From Pseudomonas paraeruginosa PA7 (GTDB lineage Bacteria; Pseudomonadota; Gammaproteobacteria; Pseudomonadales; Pseudomonadaceae): a stretch of DNA of 64,000 nucleotides. Below are positions 50,098 to 58,982 of the stretch, piece by piece. Position 1 is the first letter of the stretch. The number at the start of each line of letters is the position of its first letter. The DNA is taken from NCBI RefSeq assembly GCF_000017205.1, contig NC_009656.1, forward strand, positions 5,150,001 to 5,214,000, given 5' to 3'. The position numbers and the translations under genes were made by a program. The notes beneath the pieces are model-generated. The model was given only the letters and a program-made list of their open reading frames with translations. It searched no databases and was not told where the DNA came from.

Positions 50098-51907
50098 GGG
50101 TCGCCTGTGTCGAGCTGCTGAGGGAATAGCGGCTGCGCCGCCGCTTGTTGGTGTTCAGGGGTTCATGAGCCAGCGCGTGCATGATCGACCATGCGACGTC
50201 GGCATGGCCGGTTGCCTCAGTCCTAGACGCGCTGTAGGTAATCAGGCCGCTGGCCGTGGTGCCGCGCTTGATCGACAGGAACGCCGCCGCGACCTCGGTC
50301 CAACCGGCATCCCATTCGATGCGCTTGCCCTGGATCACGTCCTGGGCCTTGAGCACCAGGGCGTTCTTCGCCTCCAGGCTGTAGTGAATCGGAGTAGCCC
50401 GGGGGAAGAAGTCTTTCACCAGGTCGAACACCCCGTAACCGACGCCGGTAATGTCGATGCCGATGTGCTGGACGTTGAAGCGCTCGCACAGCTTCTCGAT
50501 CTGCTTTGCCTGATGCGTGAACGACGTCCCCCGCCAGCTGTGCTTCTCCAGGATCCGGAACTTGCCGCCCGGCTCCAGGGGCGGAGCAACGACAACGCAC
50601 GTCGCGTCGTCGCGGGTTCGACTGGGGTCATACCCGAGCCAGACCGGGCGGTTGTCGAACGGCCGCGGGCTGTCCGGGTCGTAGTCGGTCCATAGGCCCA
50701 AGTCGGAATAGCAGCGCTCCAGGTCGGCCAAGGCGAATGCAGCCTGGGTGCTGTCGATGAACTTGCACATGAACAGCTGTTCGAAGCGCTCTTCGTCGTA
50801 CTCCAGTTGCAGGCGCTCCAGGTCGAACAGGTTGCAGCCGCCGGCGATGGCGTCTTGAATCGTGATGACCTTGCGCCACTGCCCATCCGGGCACAACGCG
50901 CCGGCGTGGATCTGCGCTTCGCTGGGCCACGGCCCGGCCTTCTTTCCGCGCTTGCTGTTGCGGAACTCCTCGCCGGTCCAGTACGGGTACGCCTGGTGCG
51001 TTACTGCGCTGGGCGTGGAGAAGTACGTCAGGCGCCACTTTGCATGCGAGGCCATCGCGCTGGCCACCGTCTGCAGCTTCTGGAAATTGGGGATCCAGAA
51101 CACTTCGTCGATGTAGACGTGGCCGTGGTAGCTCTGCGCCGTGTTGCTGTTCGTCGAGAGAAACCGCAGTTCCGCCCACGGCTTGCCGTCTTTGCTCAAG
51201 ATGATGGGATTGCCGGACAGCTCGATATCGAACCATTGCGCGGCGAACGCGACGATGTAGCTGCGGAACACTTCGGACTGGGCGCGGCTCGCGGACAGGA
51301 AAATCTGGTTGTCCCCGGTCAGCACCGCGTCCATGAACGCTTCGGCGGCGAAGTAGTAAGTCAGCCCGATCTGGCGCGACTTCAGGATATGGCGGATCCG
51401 CGCCGTAAGCGGATTCTTCTTCGCCGCGAACAGCTCCAGCTGGTAGCCGAACATCCGCGACGTGAACTTGTCCAGGAAGTCGATTTCGGTCACGCCGGAG
51501 ACGTCATTCTTCAACTTTTTGGGCTTGCGTTTGCCCTCTCGTGGCGGACGCTCGCCGCGCTCCCGGCCGCGCTCGGCGCGGGCTTCCGGTGCGGGCTCGC
51601 CTGCAGGTGACGGCGCAGGCCTGGCCGCCTGCTTCTGCAGGCGCTCGCGGATCGAGGTCAGTCGGTCCAGTTCGTCCAGGTCTGCTTTCGACAACGCCCC
51701 AGGCTTCTCCGCAATCAGCGTGATCCGCCGGCTGATCGCGGCCAGGGGTTCTTCATCTGTCAGCAGTTCGTCCCAGCCGCCCCGGGCGATCCAGTAATAG
51801 ACGATGCGGACGTTGGGCAGGCCCAGCTGGGCCTGTATCTCCTTCGGCTTCGCCCGCCGGAGATACAGCCGCTTGGCGGCTTCCTTCACTTCGATTGAGT
51901 ACGACAT
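49859..51907 (-). CDS. Phage terminase, large subunit (P2 gpP type), with extended C-terminus
   Basis: The 682-residue protein starts MSYSIEVKEAAKRLYLRRAK with a DNA-binding N-terminus. It has the ATPase region (SRQIGLTYYFAAEAFM and Walker B VYIDEVFWI) and the nuclease segment LGYDPSRTRDDATCVVV. P2 gpP is about 590 residues; the reading frame reaches the portal start after about 603 residues and continues 79 more residues. That last part is Arg/Ala/Pro-rich and looks like shadow sequence, suggesting a lost stop codon. The start at 51907 was chosen over the longer open frame. Confidence 0.92.
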   Translation of the reverse strand: MSYSIEVKEAAKRLYLRRAKPKEIQAQLGLPNVRIVYYWIARGGWDELLTDEEPLAAISRRITLIAEKPGALSKADLDELDRLTSIRERLQKQAARPAPSPAGEPAPEARAERGRERGERPPREGKRKPKKLKNDVSGVTEIDFLDKFTSRMFGYQLELFAAKKNPLTARIRHILKSRQIGLTYYFAAEAFMDAVLTGDNQIFLSASRAQSEVFRSYIVAFAAQWFDIELSGNPIILSKDGKPWAELRFLSTNSNTAQSYHGHVYIDEVFWIPNFQKLQTVASAMASHAKWRLTYFSTPSAVTHQAYPYWTGEEFRNSKRGKKAGPWPSEAQIHAGALCPDGQWRKVITIQDAIAGGCNLFDLERLQLEYDEERFEQLFMCKFIDSTQAAFALADLERCYSDLGLWTDYDPDSPRPFDNRPVWLGYDPSRTRDDATCVVVAPPLEPGGKFRILEKHSWRGTSFTHQAKQIEKLCERFNVQHIGIDITGVGYGVFDLVKDFFPRATPIHYSLEAKNALVLKAQDVIQGKRIEWDAGWTEVAAAFLSIKRGTTASGLITYSASRTEATGHADVAWSIMHALAHEPLNTNKRRRSRYSLSSSTQATHGKAKTTAAGTTAQRRARVLVRRTGTGADTEYRRVPGRLRQRVRADLPAARVAPGAGQAAACKPPSRRHRTVQAQPAVA

Positions 51908-52064
51908 GGGGCGCAGTCTATGCGCCGAAAATCGCCCTAACGCGCTCCGCAACTGCCTGTTTTTACTAACGAAATCAGATCGCAGGAACGCGCAGTGGAT
52001 CCGCTTTCTTGGCCCTTCTCCGCTCCCTATCGTGGCGCTCAACGACACCAACCGAGCACCACGA

Positions 52065-53018
52065 ATGCCCCGTTCCCTTGTTTCACCGTGGAAGCGCGTG
52101 GCCGTCAGCGGCGACACCGTAGACGGGCGCGTCATCACCGAGCAGGAACTGCGCGACTGCGCGGAAACCTACGACCGCAGTTTCTACACGGCGACGATCT
52201 GGGCCGAACATGATCGCTGGAGGGGCGCCCACGGCACGGTCTACGAAGTGCGCCTGGTCGAAGCAAAGGACGACCCGGAACTTGAGCCCGGCCAGGTCAG
52301 CTTGGAAGCCCGCCTGCGCCCGAACGACGACCTGCTGGCCCTGAACGACCAGGGCAAAGGTCTGTTCTCCAGCATCGAGATCTGGCCGAACTTCCGCAAT
52401 TCCGGCCGCTGCTACCTCTCCGGGATGGCCGTCACCGACGAGCCGGCAAGCACCCGCACCCAGGAACTGTATTTCTCCCGCCGCCGCCCCAACGGCGCTG
52501 GCGTCCGCTTCTTCACCAATTCCCACCCCCTCAGCAACCTGCGCGAAGACGACGGCGCGACCGCGCCCGAGGTGCGCGGCCTGATCGCCTCGCTAACCCG
52601 CGTGTTCAAGCTCTTCAGCGTCCCCAACACCCCCACCGAAAACCCATCATCCGACGAGGTAGAACCAATGGATGAAGCCACCGCCAAGGCCCTCAAGGCC
52701 CTTTACGATCAACTGGTTATCATCCTGGCCGGGCTCCAGGCAGTGATCGAACCCGTCGTCGAAGACGTGGACACCAGCGACACCCAGGAACAAGTCGATG
52801 CCGTTGGCGCCGCCGTCCAGGACGTGGTGGACCAGGCCGACGAAGAACGCGACTTCAAGCGCAAGAAGGGCAAGGAAGGCAAGGAAACCAAGGAACTCAG
52901 CGCCCGCATGGATGAGCTGCAGGACACCATGGCCAAGCTGCTCAACACCGCCCAGGGGCGCAAGATCCCGCGCACCACTGGCGCCGCCGCCAAGGCTCGC
53001 GGTAAGGGGCTGCGCTAA
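52065..53018 (+). CDS. Capsid scaffolding protein with protease domain (P2 gpO type)
   Basis: The 317-residue protein has an N-terminal serine-protease part (GDTVDGRVITEQEL, IWAEHDRWRGAHG, LFSSIEIWPNF) and a coiled, charged scaffold C-terminus rich in Lys and Glu (ERDFKRKKGKEGKE). It directs prohead assembly and trims capsid proteins. The ATG at 52065 gives the family-like start MPRSLVSPWKRVAVS. An in-frame ATG at 52668 with GAGG upstream could start a separate scaffold fragment. The stop overlaps the capsid start. Confidence 0.92.
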   Translation: MPRSLVSPWKRVAVSGDTVDGRVITEQELRDCAETYDRSFYTATIWAEHDRWRGAHGTVYEVRLVEAKDDPELEPGQVSLEARLRPNDDLLALNDQGKGLFSSIEIWPNFRNSGRCYLSGMAVTDEPASTRTQELYFSRRRPNGAGVRFFTNSHPLSNLREDDGATAPEVRGLIASLTRVFKLFSVPNTPTENPSSDEVEPMDEATAKALKALYDQLVIILAGLQAVIEPVVEDVDTSDTQEQVDAVGAAVQDVVDQADEERDFKRKKGKEGKETKELSARMDELQDTMAKLLNTAQGRKIPRTTGAAAKARGKGLR

Positions 53019-54040
53019 TGGGAGCCCTCAGCGAACGCGCCCAGGCGCAGTACCAGCAACTCCAAGAGGACATGGCCGAGGCCTATAACGTCCACGACAC
53101 CGCCCGCACCTTCGCAGTGGAGCCCACCCACGCCCAGGAACTCAACGACCAGATCACCGAGCGCGCCGACTTCCTCGGTCGCATCAACGTCGTCCCGGTC
53201 AGCGAGATCAAGGGCGAAAAGGTTCTGCTGGGCCTGAACGGACCTGCGTCGAGCCGCACCGACACCAGCACCAAGGACCGCGAGCCCCGCGACCTGCTGG
53301 ACCTGAAGAACAACGAATACGAACTCTTCCACACCGAAACGGACGTGGCCCTGAAGTTCGCCACCATCGACAGCTGGGCGAAGTTCCCGGACTTTGCCGA
53401 CCGCTACCTGGCGGCGGTTCAGCGCCGCATCGCCCTGGACCGGATCCTGATCGGCTTCCACGGCACCCATGCGGCCAAGCAGACCGACCTTCAGCAATTC
53501 CCGATGCTCCAGGACGTGAACAAAGGCTGGCTGCAACTGGCCCGCGAGCTGATCCCGGAACAGGTGCTGAAATCTGCCGACCCGGCCAAGAAAATCGTTA
53601 TTGGCAAGGGTGGCGACTATGCCAACCTCGACGCGGCTGTGCACGACGTCAAGCAGATGATCGACCCTGTGTTCCGTGACGAAGGCGACCTGGTGGCGAT
53701 CATCGGTTCCGACCTGCTGGCATACGACAAGGGCAAGCTGTATGCCGCGCAGGGGCAGACCCCGACCGAGAAAGAGCGGATCGAGGAAGCCCAGGTGATC
53801 GCCACCTATGGCGGCCTGCCGTCCTTCCTGGTGCCGTTCTTCCCGGTCAAGGGAATCATGGTCACGAGCTGGGACAACCTGTCGATCTACTTCCAGGACA
53901 CCAGCTGGCGGCGCCATCTGCTGGAGAACCCCAAGCGCTCCCGCGTCGAGGACTACAACGGTCGCAATGAAGGTTACGTGATCGAGCAGTTGGGCAAGTT
54001 CGCTGCGCTGGAATCCGATTCCGTGGAGCTTGCGCCGTGA
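53018..54040 (+). CDS. Phage major capsid protein (P2 gpN type)
   Basis: The 340-residue protein matches P2 gpN-family capsids: ERADFLGRINVVPVSEIKGEKV near residue 50 and SRVEDYNGRNEGYVIE near the C-terminus. It forms the T=7-type icosahedral shell after cleavage by the gpO protease. The ATG overlaps the preceding stop (TAATG). Confidence 0.95.
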   Translation: MGALSERAQAQYQQLQEDMAEAYNVHDTARTFAVEPTHAQELNDQITERADFLGRINVVPVSEIKGEKVLLGLNGPASSRTDTSTKDREPRDLLDLKNNEYELFHTETDVALKFATIDSWAKFPDFADRYLAAVQRRIALDRILIGFHGTHAAKQTDLQQFPMLQDVNKGWLQLARELIPEQVLKSADPAKKIVIGKGGDYANLDAAVHDVKQMIDPVFRDEGDLVAIIGSDLLAYDKGKLYAAQGQTPTEKERIEEAQVIATYGGLPSFLVPFFPVKGIMVTSWDNLSIYFQDTSWRRHLLENPKRSRVEDYNGRNEGYVIEQLGKFAALESDSVELAP

Positions 54041-54774
54041 GCCTGGCCCTGGCCCACAAGCGCCGGATTCTGGCCGAGGGCGTGGCGGCTGGTGCCGCCA
54101 CCGTCCCGGCCTACAACCCGAGCGAGGCCCTGAACAGCCCAGCGAACGCGCAGAAGCACCTGGCCCTGATGCTGACCGCCCTGGATGGCGACCTGGAGCG
54201 CATCAGCGCGATCAACAGCCGCGAGGAACGCCAGCGCCTGAAGCGCGACGAGCTGCTGCCCAAGTATCTGGACTATGTGCAGCGCTACCGCGCCGCCGGG
54301 CTTTCCTACCCGAACCCGGTCCTGGTCCAGGTGCTGGTCTGGCTGTTCGACACTGTGCAGTTCGAAGCCGGCCTGGAACTGGCCCTGTTCGCCATCGGGG
54401 ATGGCCAGGAGATGCCCGAGCGGTTCAAGCGCCGCGACGTCCAGACGTTCGTCGCCGATGAGGTGATCGACTGGGCCGAAGCCGAGTACAAGGCCGGCCG
54501 CGCGCCGGAACCCTACGTCTCGAACCTGCTGCCGCTGGTGGACGGCCAGTGGCAATTGTTCGAGCGGATCCCCGCCCGCTACCACAAGCTCCTGGGCCAG
54601 TTGGCCATGGACAACGAGGAATGGGCGCAGGCCATCGAGCACCTGGACCGCGCCGTGGCGCTGTATCCGGAAATCGGCGTCGGCACCCGCCGCGCTGCCG
54701 CCGCCAAGGCGCTGACCAAGGCCGAGGCGGCAAAGCAGAGCGACGAGGGCGACGAGCCCCCGCCCACCTCGTAA
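54037..54774 (+). CDS. Phage terminase small subunit (P2 gpM type)
   Basis: The 245-residue protein has the gpM features: a helical N-terminal part (SLALAHKRRILAEG), then ALDGDLERISAINSREERQRLKRDELLPKYLDYV, split by its helices. It binds cos and positions the large subunit. The GTG at 54037 overlaps the capsid stop in GTGA. Confidence 0.93.
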   Translation: MSLALAHKRRILAEGVAAGAATVPAYNPSEALNSPANAQKHLALMLTALDGDLERISAINSREERQRLKRDELLPKYLDYVQRYRAAGLSYPNPVLVQVLVWLFDTVQFEAGLELALFAIGDGQEMPERFKRRDVQTFVADEVIDWAEAEYKAGRAPEPYVSNLLPLVDGQWQLFERIPARYHKLLGQLAMDNEEWAQAIEHLDRAVALYPEIGVGTRRAAAAKALTKAEAAKQSDEGDEPPPTS

Positions 54775-54871
54775 CCGACTACCCCCCGCAGCGGGGCGCG
54801 CCCAGGCGAGACGGCTACCTGTAGTCCGCTCAACCCGAAGGCGTCAGCCCCGCCCTATTCGAGTGTCACGC

Positions 54872-55333
54872 ATGAGCTTTTCCGGCAAACCCACCAACGT
54901 GATCCAGCAGGCCATCCCCAACGACGGCTTCTGGCCAGACCTGGACGTCGCCGAGTTCCAGCGCCTGTACCGGATGCCGGCGGAATACCTGCTGGATCTG
55001 CTGGTGGACGGCGTGACCACCGCCCGGGCCGAGGTGAACCAGGACCTGGCCAAGCGCAAGCGCGCCTGGCAGACCGCCGGGGTCACTCGGCTGGAAACCG
55101 CAGATCCGCAGGTGCTGCCGGATCGCGCCGAGTACGTGGCGCACTACAAGCGCGCCGTCTACTGCCGCGCCAAGGCTCAGCTGCTGGGCCAGTTCGCAAC
55201 GGTCAACCGCCGTCCCGAAGCCGAGAACCTGGCGAAAGAAGCCGAACAGACCCGCGAGCTGTTCCTTTCGTACAGCCAGCAGGCCGTCCGCCTGATCCAG
55301 GGCCGGTCGCGCATCACGGCGGAGCTGATCTGA
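54872..55333 (+). CDS. Phage head completion protein (P2 gpL type)
   Basis: The 153-residue protein (MSFSGKPTNVIQQAIPNDGFWPDLDV) resembles P2 gpL, which finishes the head before tail joining. I chose the ATG at 54872; a GTG three codons upstream is possible. The 97-base gap before it contains no gene but separates it from the terminase small subunit. Confidence 0.88.
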   Translation: MSFSGKPTNVIQQAIPNDGFWPDLDVAEFQRLYRMPAEYLLDLLVDGVTTARAEVNQDLAKRKRAWQTAGVTRLETADPQVLPDRAEYVAHYKRAVYCRAKAQLLGQFATVNRRPEAENLAKEAEQTRELFLSYSQQAVRLIQGRSRITAELI

Positions 55334-55334
55334 T

Positions 55335-55772
55335 ATGAACAAGCTGCGCGCCCTGACCGCCTACCTGATCGACCGCCAACTGGTGCCCGCCGAGCAGTTG
55401 GACAGCTTCGCCGAACAGGTGAGCCTGACCCTGGTCTGGAAGCCTGAACGCGAAGGCCTGCGCCTGGGCGACATGCGCTATCGCGCAGTCGTCCTCCTGG
55501 AGCGCCTGGCCGACCACCCCGCACGCCTGATGGCACTGGTCGGCAGTTGGCTTGAGAACAACGACCCCGACCGCGACGGCCTGCCGGATCCGGTGTTCGA
55601 CGTCGAGCAGATGGACCGCGACCTGGCCGACGTCGAGCTGGCCGTGGAGTTCGTCGAGCCGGTCCACCTGGCAGAGGATTCCGCCGGCGAGATCGAGGCG
55701 TTCGGCCGGCGCTGGGCGTTCGTGCCGTTCGATCTGTGGATTGCCGAACATGGCGAGGTGCGCCATGGCTGA
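55335..55772 (+). CDS. Phage tail completion protein (P2 gpR type)
   Basis: The 145-residue protein (MNKLRALTAYLIDRQLVPAEQLDSFAEQV) matches the P2 gpR family in length and composition, with conserved RAVVLLERLADHPARL. It is coupled to the next gene by an eight-base overlap. It acts at the head-proximal tail end. Confidence 0.88.
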   Translation: MNKLRALTAYLIDRQLVPAEQLDSFAEQVSLTLVWKPEREGLRLGDMRYRAVVLLERLADHPARLMALVGSWLENNDPDRDGLPDPVFDVEQMDRDLADVELAVEFVEPVHLAEDSAGEIEAFGRRWAFVPFDLWIAEHGEVRHG

Positions 55773-56430
55773 GCCGCTGAATCTCGACCTGCGCGGCCTG
55801 CTCGGCGTGCGTGCCCAGCTGGCGCTGGCGACGCTGCCGCCGCAGCTGCGCCGGCGTCTGCTGAACAACGCGCTCAAGCGCGTCCGCGTCCAGGCCCGGC
55901 GCAACGTGTCCGGCCAGGCCAGCCCGGACGGCGCGCCGTTCCCGCCGCGCAAGCGCAAGGGCCGCCGCAAGATGCTTGCGGGCCTGGTCAAGCCCAAGCA
56001 CCTGAACGTCACCCAACTGAACGCCGACCAGGGCGTCCTGGGCTGGCGGAACGGCCTGATGGGCCATATCGCCGGGCAGCACCAGGACGGCTACACCGAG
56101 CGCCGCACCGCCGCGCAGATGCGCCGCTGGAACCGCGTCCAGCCGAACCAAGCATGCACCGAGAAACAGGCCAAGCGCCTGCGCCGGCTGGGTTTCCGCG
56201 TGCGCCAGGCCGGCAAGCGCGGGCTGTCGCGCCCGTCCGTGCCGTGGATCCAGGAGCACGTCGGGTTTCTCCAGGCCGGGCTGCTGATCCGCGTCCTGCG
56301 CGACGAGCAGCCCGGGCCACAGAGCTGGGAAATCACGCTGCCCAAGCGGACGTTTCTCGGCATCACCCAGGACGAAACCGGGCGCCTGGTCGCCCAGCTC
56401 CTGGAACAAATCCTGAACTCACCCCGATAA
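55765..56430 (+). CDS. Phage tail completion/virion morphogenesis protein (P2 gpS type)
   Basis: The 221-residue basic protein (GLLGVRAQLALATLPPQLRRRLLNNALKRVR, split) resembles P2 gpS, which finishes the tail. The N-terminal half is Arg-rich with PRKRKGRRKM, the part that probably contacts the tail tube terminus. ATG at 55765, from the overlap with the previous gene. Confidence 0.85.
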   Translation: MAEPLNLDLRGLLGVRAQLALATLPPQLRRRLLNNALKRVRVQARRNVSGQASPDGAPFPPRKRKGRRKMLAGLVKPKHLNVTQLNADQGVLGWRNGLMGHIAGQHQDGYTERRTAAQMRRWNRVQPNQACTEKQAKRLRRLGFRVRQAGKRGLSRPSVPWIQEHVGFLQAGLLIRVLRDEQPGPQSWEITLPKRTFLGITQDETGRLVAQLLEQILNSPR

Positions 56431-56441
56431 CGAGGCCCCCT

Positions 56442-57557
56442 ATGGCTCTAGGCAGCGTCAGCGTCAATAACCTCAACCTCGGCCAAGGCCCGGTGACGGC
56501 TATAGAACGCTATTTCCTTTTCATCGGCCCGGCGTCGAAGAACGTCGGCAAATTCCTGGCCCTCAACACCCAGTCCGACCTGGACGTTCAGTTGGGGATC
56601 CCGGACGCGGACCTGAAACGCCAGATCGCGGCCGCACGCGCCAACGGTGGCCCGCGCTGGGCGTGCATGGCGGCGCCCATCGGCGCCGACGGCCGCTGGC
56701 AGGACGCCCTGGCCGCCGCGCAACAGCAGGGCGTGTCGGTCGAGGCGGTGGTCATCACCCGTCCGGTGGCCACCGCCGCCGAGCTGCAGGAGATGCACGC
56801 CGCCGCTGTGGAGCTGAGCAACCGCTACGGCCGCCGCGTGTTCGTGATGGCCGCCGTTGCCGGCCTGGTCGAGGGTCAGGACTGGGCCACCTACCTGAGC
56901 CAGGCGCGCGCCCTGGTCGCGGATCTGGCAGCGCCTCGCGTGCTGTGCGTGCCGCAGCTGCACGGCAACAACCTCGGCGTCCTCGCCGGGCGCCTGGCCA
57001 CCGACGAAGCCAGCATCGCGGACAGTCCCATGCGCGTCCCCACCGGCGCCGTGCTCGCCCTGGGCGAGACGCCCAAGGACAAGGACGGCGTTCCGCTGGA
57101 CATGGCGACCCTGGCCGAGCTGGACAAGGCCCGTTACTCGGTCCCGCAGACCTACCCCGACTATCCGGGCGTGTTCTGGGGTGACGGCAACATGCTCGAC
57201 GCCCCGGGCAGCGACTTCAACGTCGTGGAGAACCTGCGCGTCGCCGACAAGGCCGCCCGCCGCGTGCGGATCCTGCTGATTCAGCGTGTCGCGGATCGCC
57301 GCGTGAACAACACCCCCGCGAGCATGGCGGCCACCGCCTCGGCGCTGATGCGCCCGCTACGCGAGATGAGCCGCAGCACCACCTTTGCCGGCCTTGTGTT
57401 CCCCGGCGAGATCCAGCCGCCGCTGGACGGTGACGTAGTGCTGACCTGGAAGAGCCGCACCGAGATCGAGGCGTTCATCCGGGTCCGCCCCTACAACTGC
57501 CCGAAAACCCTGACCGCAAACATCGCGCTGGATCTGTCCGGCGGCGACGAGGAGTAA
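56442..57557 (+). CDS. Contractile tail sheath protein (HP1 type, DUF2586)
   Basis: The 371-residue protein begins MALGSVSVNNLNLGQGPVT. It has the DUF2586 pattern including CMAAPIGADGRWQDAL and VFWGDGNMLDAPGSDFNVVENLRVAD, split by its strands, and ends LDLSGGDEE. This is the HP1/K139-type sheath, not the P2 FI type. It identifies the tail as contractile. GAGG lies before the ATG at 56442. Confidence 0.88.
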   Translation: MALGSVSVNNLNLGQGPVTAIERYFLFIGPASKNVGKFLALNTQSDLDVQLGIPDADLKRQIAAARANGGPRWACMAAPIGADGRWQDALAAAQQQGVSVEAVVITRPVATAAELQEMHAAAVELSNRYGRRVFVMAAVAGLVEGQDWATYLSQARALVADLAAPRVLCVPQLHGNNLGVLAGRLATDEASIADSPMRVPTGAVLALGETPKDKDGVPLDMATLAELDKARYSVPQTYPDYPGVFWGDGNMLDAPGSDFNVVENLRVADKAARRVRILLIQRVADRRVNNTPASMAATASALMRPLREMSRSTTFAGLVFPGEIQPPLDGDVVLTWKSRTEIEAFIRVRPYNCPKTLTANIALDLSGGDEE

Positions 57558-57560
57558 GCC

Positions 57561-58010
57561 GTGGCCCGCATCTCTGGAATGAACTTCGATATCACCCTGG
57601 GGGACCTGCAGGTCCACGTCGAGAAGGCGACCCTGGATATCACCGACAACAGCGCGGTAGCCCAGACCCGTGGCGTGCCGGATGGATTCGTAGACGGCGA
57701 CGTGACCGCCAGCGGCGAATACGAGTTGGACGCCGCGAACTTCGCCCTGCTGATCGAGGCGGCCAAGCGCGCCGGCAGTTTCCGCAAGCTGGAGCCGGTC
57801 GATTCCCTCTTTTACGCCAAGGCGGGCGACAGCGAAGTCCGCGTAGAGGCCTTCGGCTGCAAGCTGAAGGTTTCCAGCCTGCTGGATATCGACCCCAAGG
57901 GCGGCAGCAAGACCACCCACAAGGTGCCCTTCGACGTCACCAGCCCCGACTTCATCCGCATCAACGGCGTGCCGTATCTGGACGCCAGCGAAACCGAGGA
58001 CCTGCGCTGA
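57561..58010 (+). CDS. Phage tail tube protein (DUF2597)
   Basis: The 149-residue protein follows the sheath directly, as in HP1. It has the strand-rich pattern DVTASGEYELDAANFALLIEAAK and ends DASETEDLR. It forms the inner tube. The start is a GTG at 57561. Its stop overlaps the DksA/TraR gene. Confidence 0.85.
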   Translation: MARISGMNFDITLGDLQVHVEKATLDITDNSAVAQTRGVPDGFVDGDVTASGEYELDAANFALLIEAAKRAGSFRKLEPVDSLFYAKAGDSEVRVEAFGCKLKVSSLLDIDPKGGSKTTHKVPFDVTSPDFIRINGVPYLDASETEDLR

Positions 58011-58219
58011 TGGCCGACTGTTTCGACCGCGCCCAGGCCCGCGAGCTGCAGGACCGCGAACTGGCCCTGCAGGCGCACCAGGTGCGCGTCCGGCCCAGCG
58101 GGCCGAGCCTGACCCACTGCCAGGAATGTGGCGAGCAGATCCCCGAGGCGCGCCGCGCCCTGGGCGGGATCATCCGCTGCACGCCGTGCCAGGCCCGTTT
58201 CGAGAAAGGGGGCCGCTGA
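58010..58219 (+). CDS. DksA/TraR-like zinc-finger protein
   Basis: The 69-residue protein has the C4 zinc finger HCQECGEQIPEARR with CTPCQARFE, typical of the small TraR type. Full-length DksA has an N-terminal coiled coil which is absent here. It may alter host or phage transcription by entering the RNA polymerase secondary channel. It lies between the tail tube and the lysis genes, its usual place in HP1-like phages. Confidence 0.88.
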   Translation: MADCFDRAQARELQDRELALQAHQVRVRPSGPSLTHCQECGEQIPEARRALGGIIRCTPCQARFEKGGR

Positions 58220-58524
58220 TGGGCAACCGCACTACGCCTGCCGGCCGCCTCGGCAAACTGGAGCGTGACATGGCCGTCATCGATCACCGCCTGACCGACG
58301 TCGAGCGCCTGAACCGCGACGTACCGCCCCGGCTGACCCGCCTGGAACAACAGTTCGAGCACGTCACCGACCAGCTCGACGAACTGAACCAGGGCCAGCA
58401 GAAACTGGCCGTCACCGTAGACGGCCTGGGCCGGAAGATCGCCTGGGCACTGGGCGTCGCCAGCGCGCTGTGGGCCGTTATCCAGATGGTCGCACCACAC
58501 CTACTGCGCGGGGTGATGCCATGA
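58219..58524 (+). CDS. XhlA-like holin-associated membrane protein
   Basis: The 101-residue protein is mostly coiled coil (residues about 10-65, VIDHRLTDVERLNRDVPPRL and later DQLDELNQGQQKLAV). One C-terminal transmembrane helix (IAWALGVASALWAVIQMVA) follows. That layout is the XhlA/haemolysin type that accompanies phage lysins. It sits directly before the endolysin with a four-base overlap. Holin versus accessory function is not decided by sequence. Confidence 0.75.
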   Translation: MGNRTTPAGRLGKLERDMAVIDHRLTDVERLNRDVPPRLTRLEQQFEHVTDQLDELNQGQQKLAVTVDGLGRKIAWALGVASALWAVIQMVAPHLLRGVMP

Positions 58525-58982
58525 AGCTGCCGCCCAAGCTGGCCGCCGGCGGCGGCGTGCTGGCACTGGCCGCCGCCCTGGTTGCGCCGTTCGAGGGGCG
58601 TTCGTTGGTGGCCTACCTGGACCCAGTGGGAATCCCGACGATCTGCGAGGGCATCACCGCCGGCGTGCGCATGGGCGACAGGGCGACCCCGGCCGAGTGC
58701 GATGCACTGCTTGAACGCGAGCTGCAGCGCGCCGTCGATGCCGTGGACCGCCAGGTCCTGGTGCCGCTGCCCGACACCCGCCGCGCCGCCCTGGGCTCGT
58801 TCGTCTACAACGTCGGCGAAGGCCAGTTGGCCCGCTCGACGCTGCTGCGCAAGCTCAACGCCGGCGACGTGCGCGGCGCCTGCGCCGAGCTGTCGCGCTG
58901 GGTCTACGCCGGCGGGAAGAAGCTCGGCGGCCTGGTTCGCCGGCGCGCAGCAGAGCGCGAACTGTGCGAGATCGGTCTATGA
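58521..58982 (+). CDS. SAR endolysin (GH24 lysozyme)
   Basis: The 153-residue protein has catalytic Glu25, Asp34 and Thr40 with the exact 8- and 5-residue spacing of T4-type lysozyme (PFEGRSLVAYLDPVGIPT). Residues 9-23 (AGGGVLALAAALVAP) form a weakly hydrophobic Gly/Ala-rich N-terminal segment, the signal-anchor-release pattern. It is exported by the Sec system and freed from the membrane to cut peptidoglycan. It overlaps the genes on both sides. Confidence 0.93.
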   Translation: MKLPPKLAAGGGVLALAAALVAPFEGRSLVAYLDPVGIPTICEGITAGVRMGDRATPAECDALLERELQRAVDAVDRQVLVPLPDTRRAALGSFVYNVGEGQLARSTLLRKLNAGDVRGACAELSRWVYAGGKKLGGLVRRRAAERELCEIGL

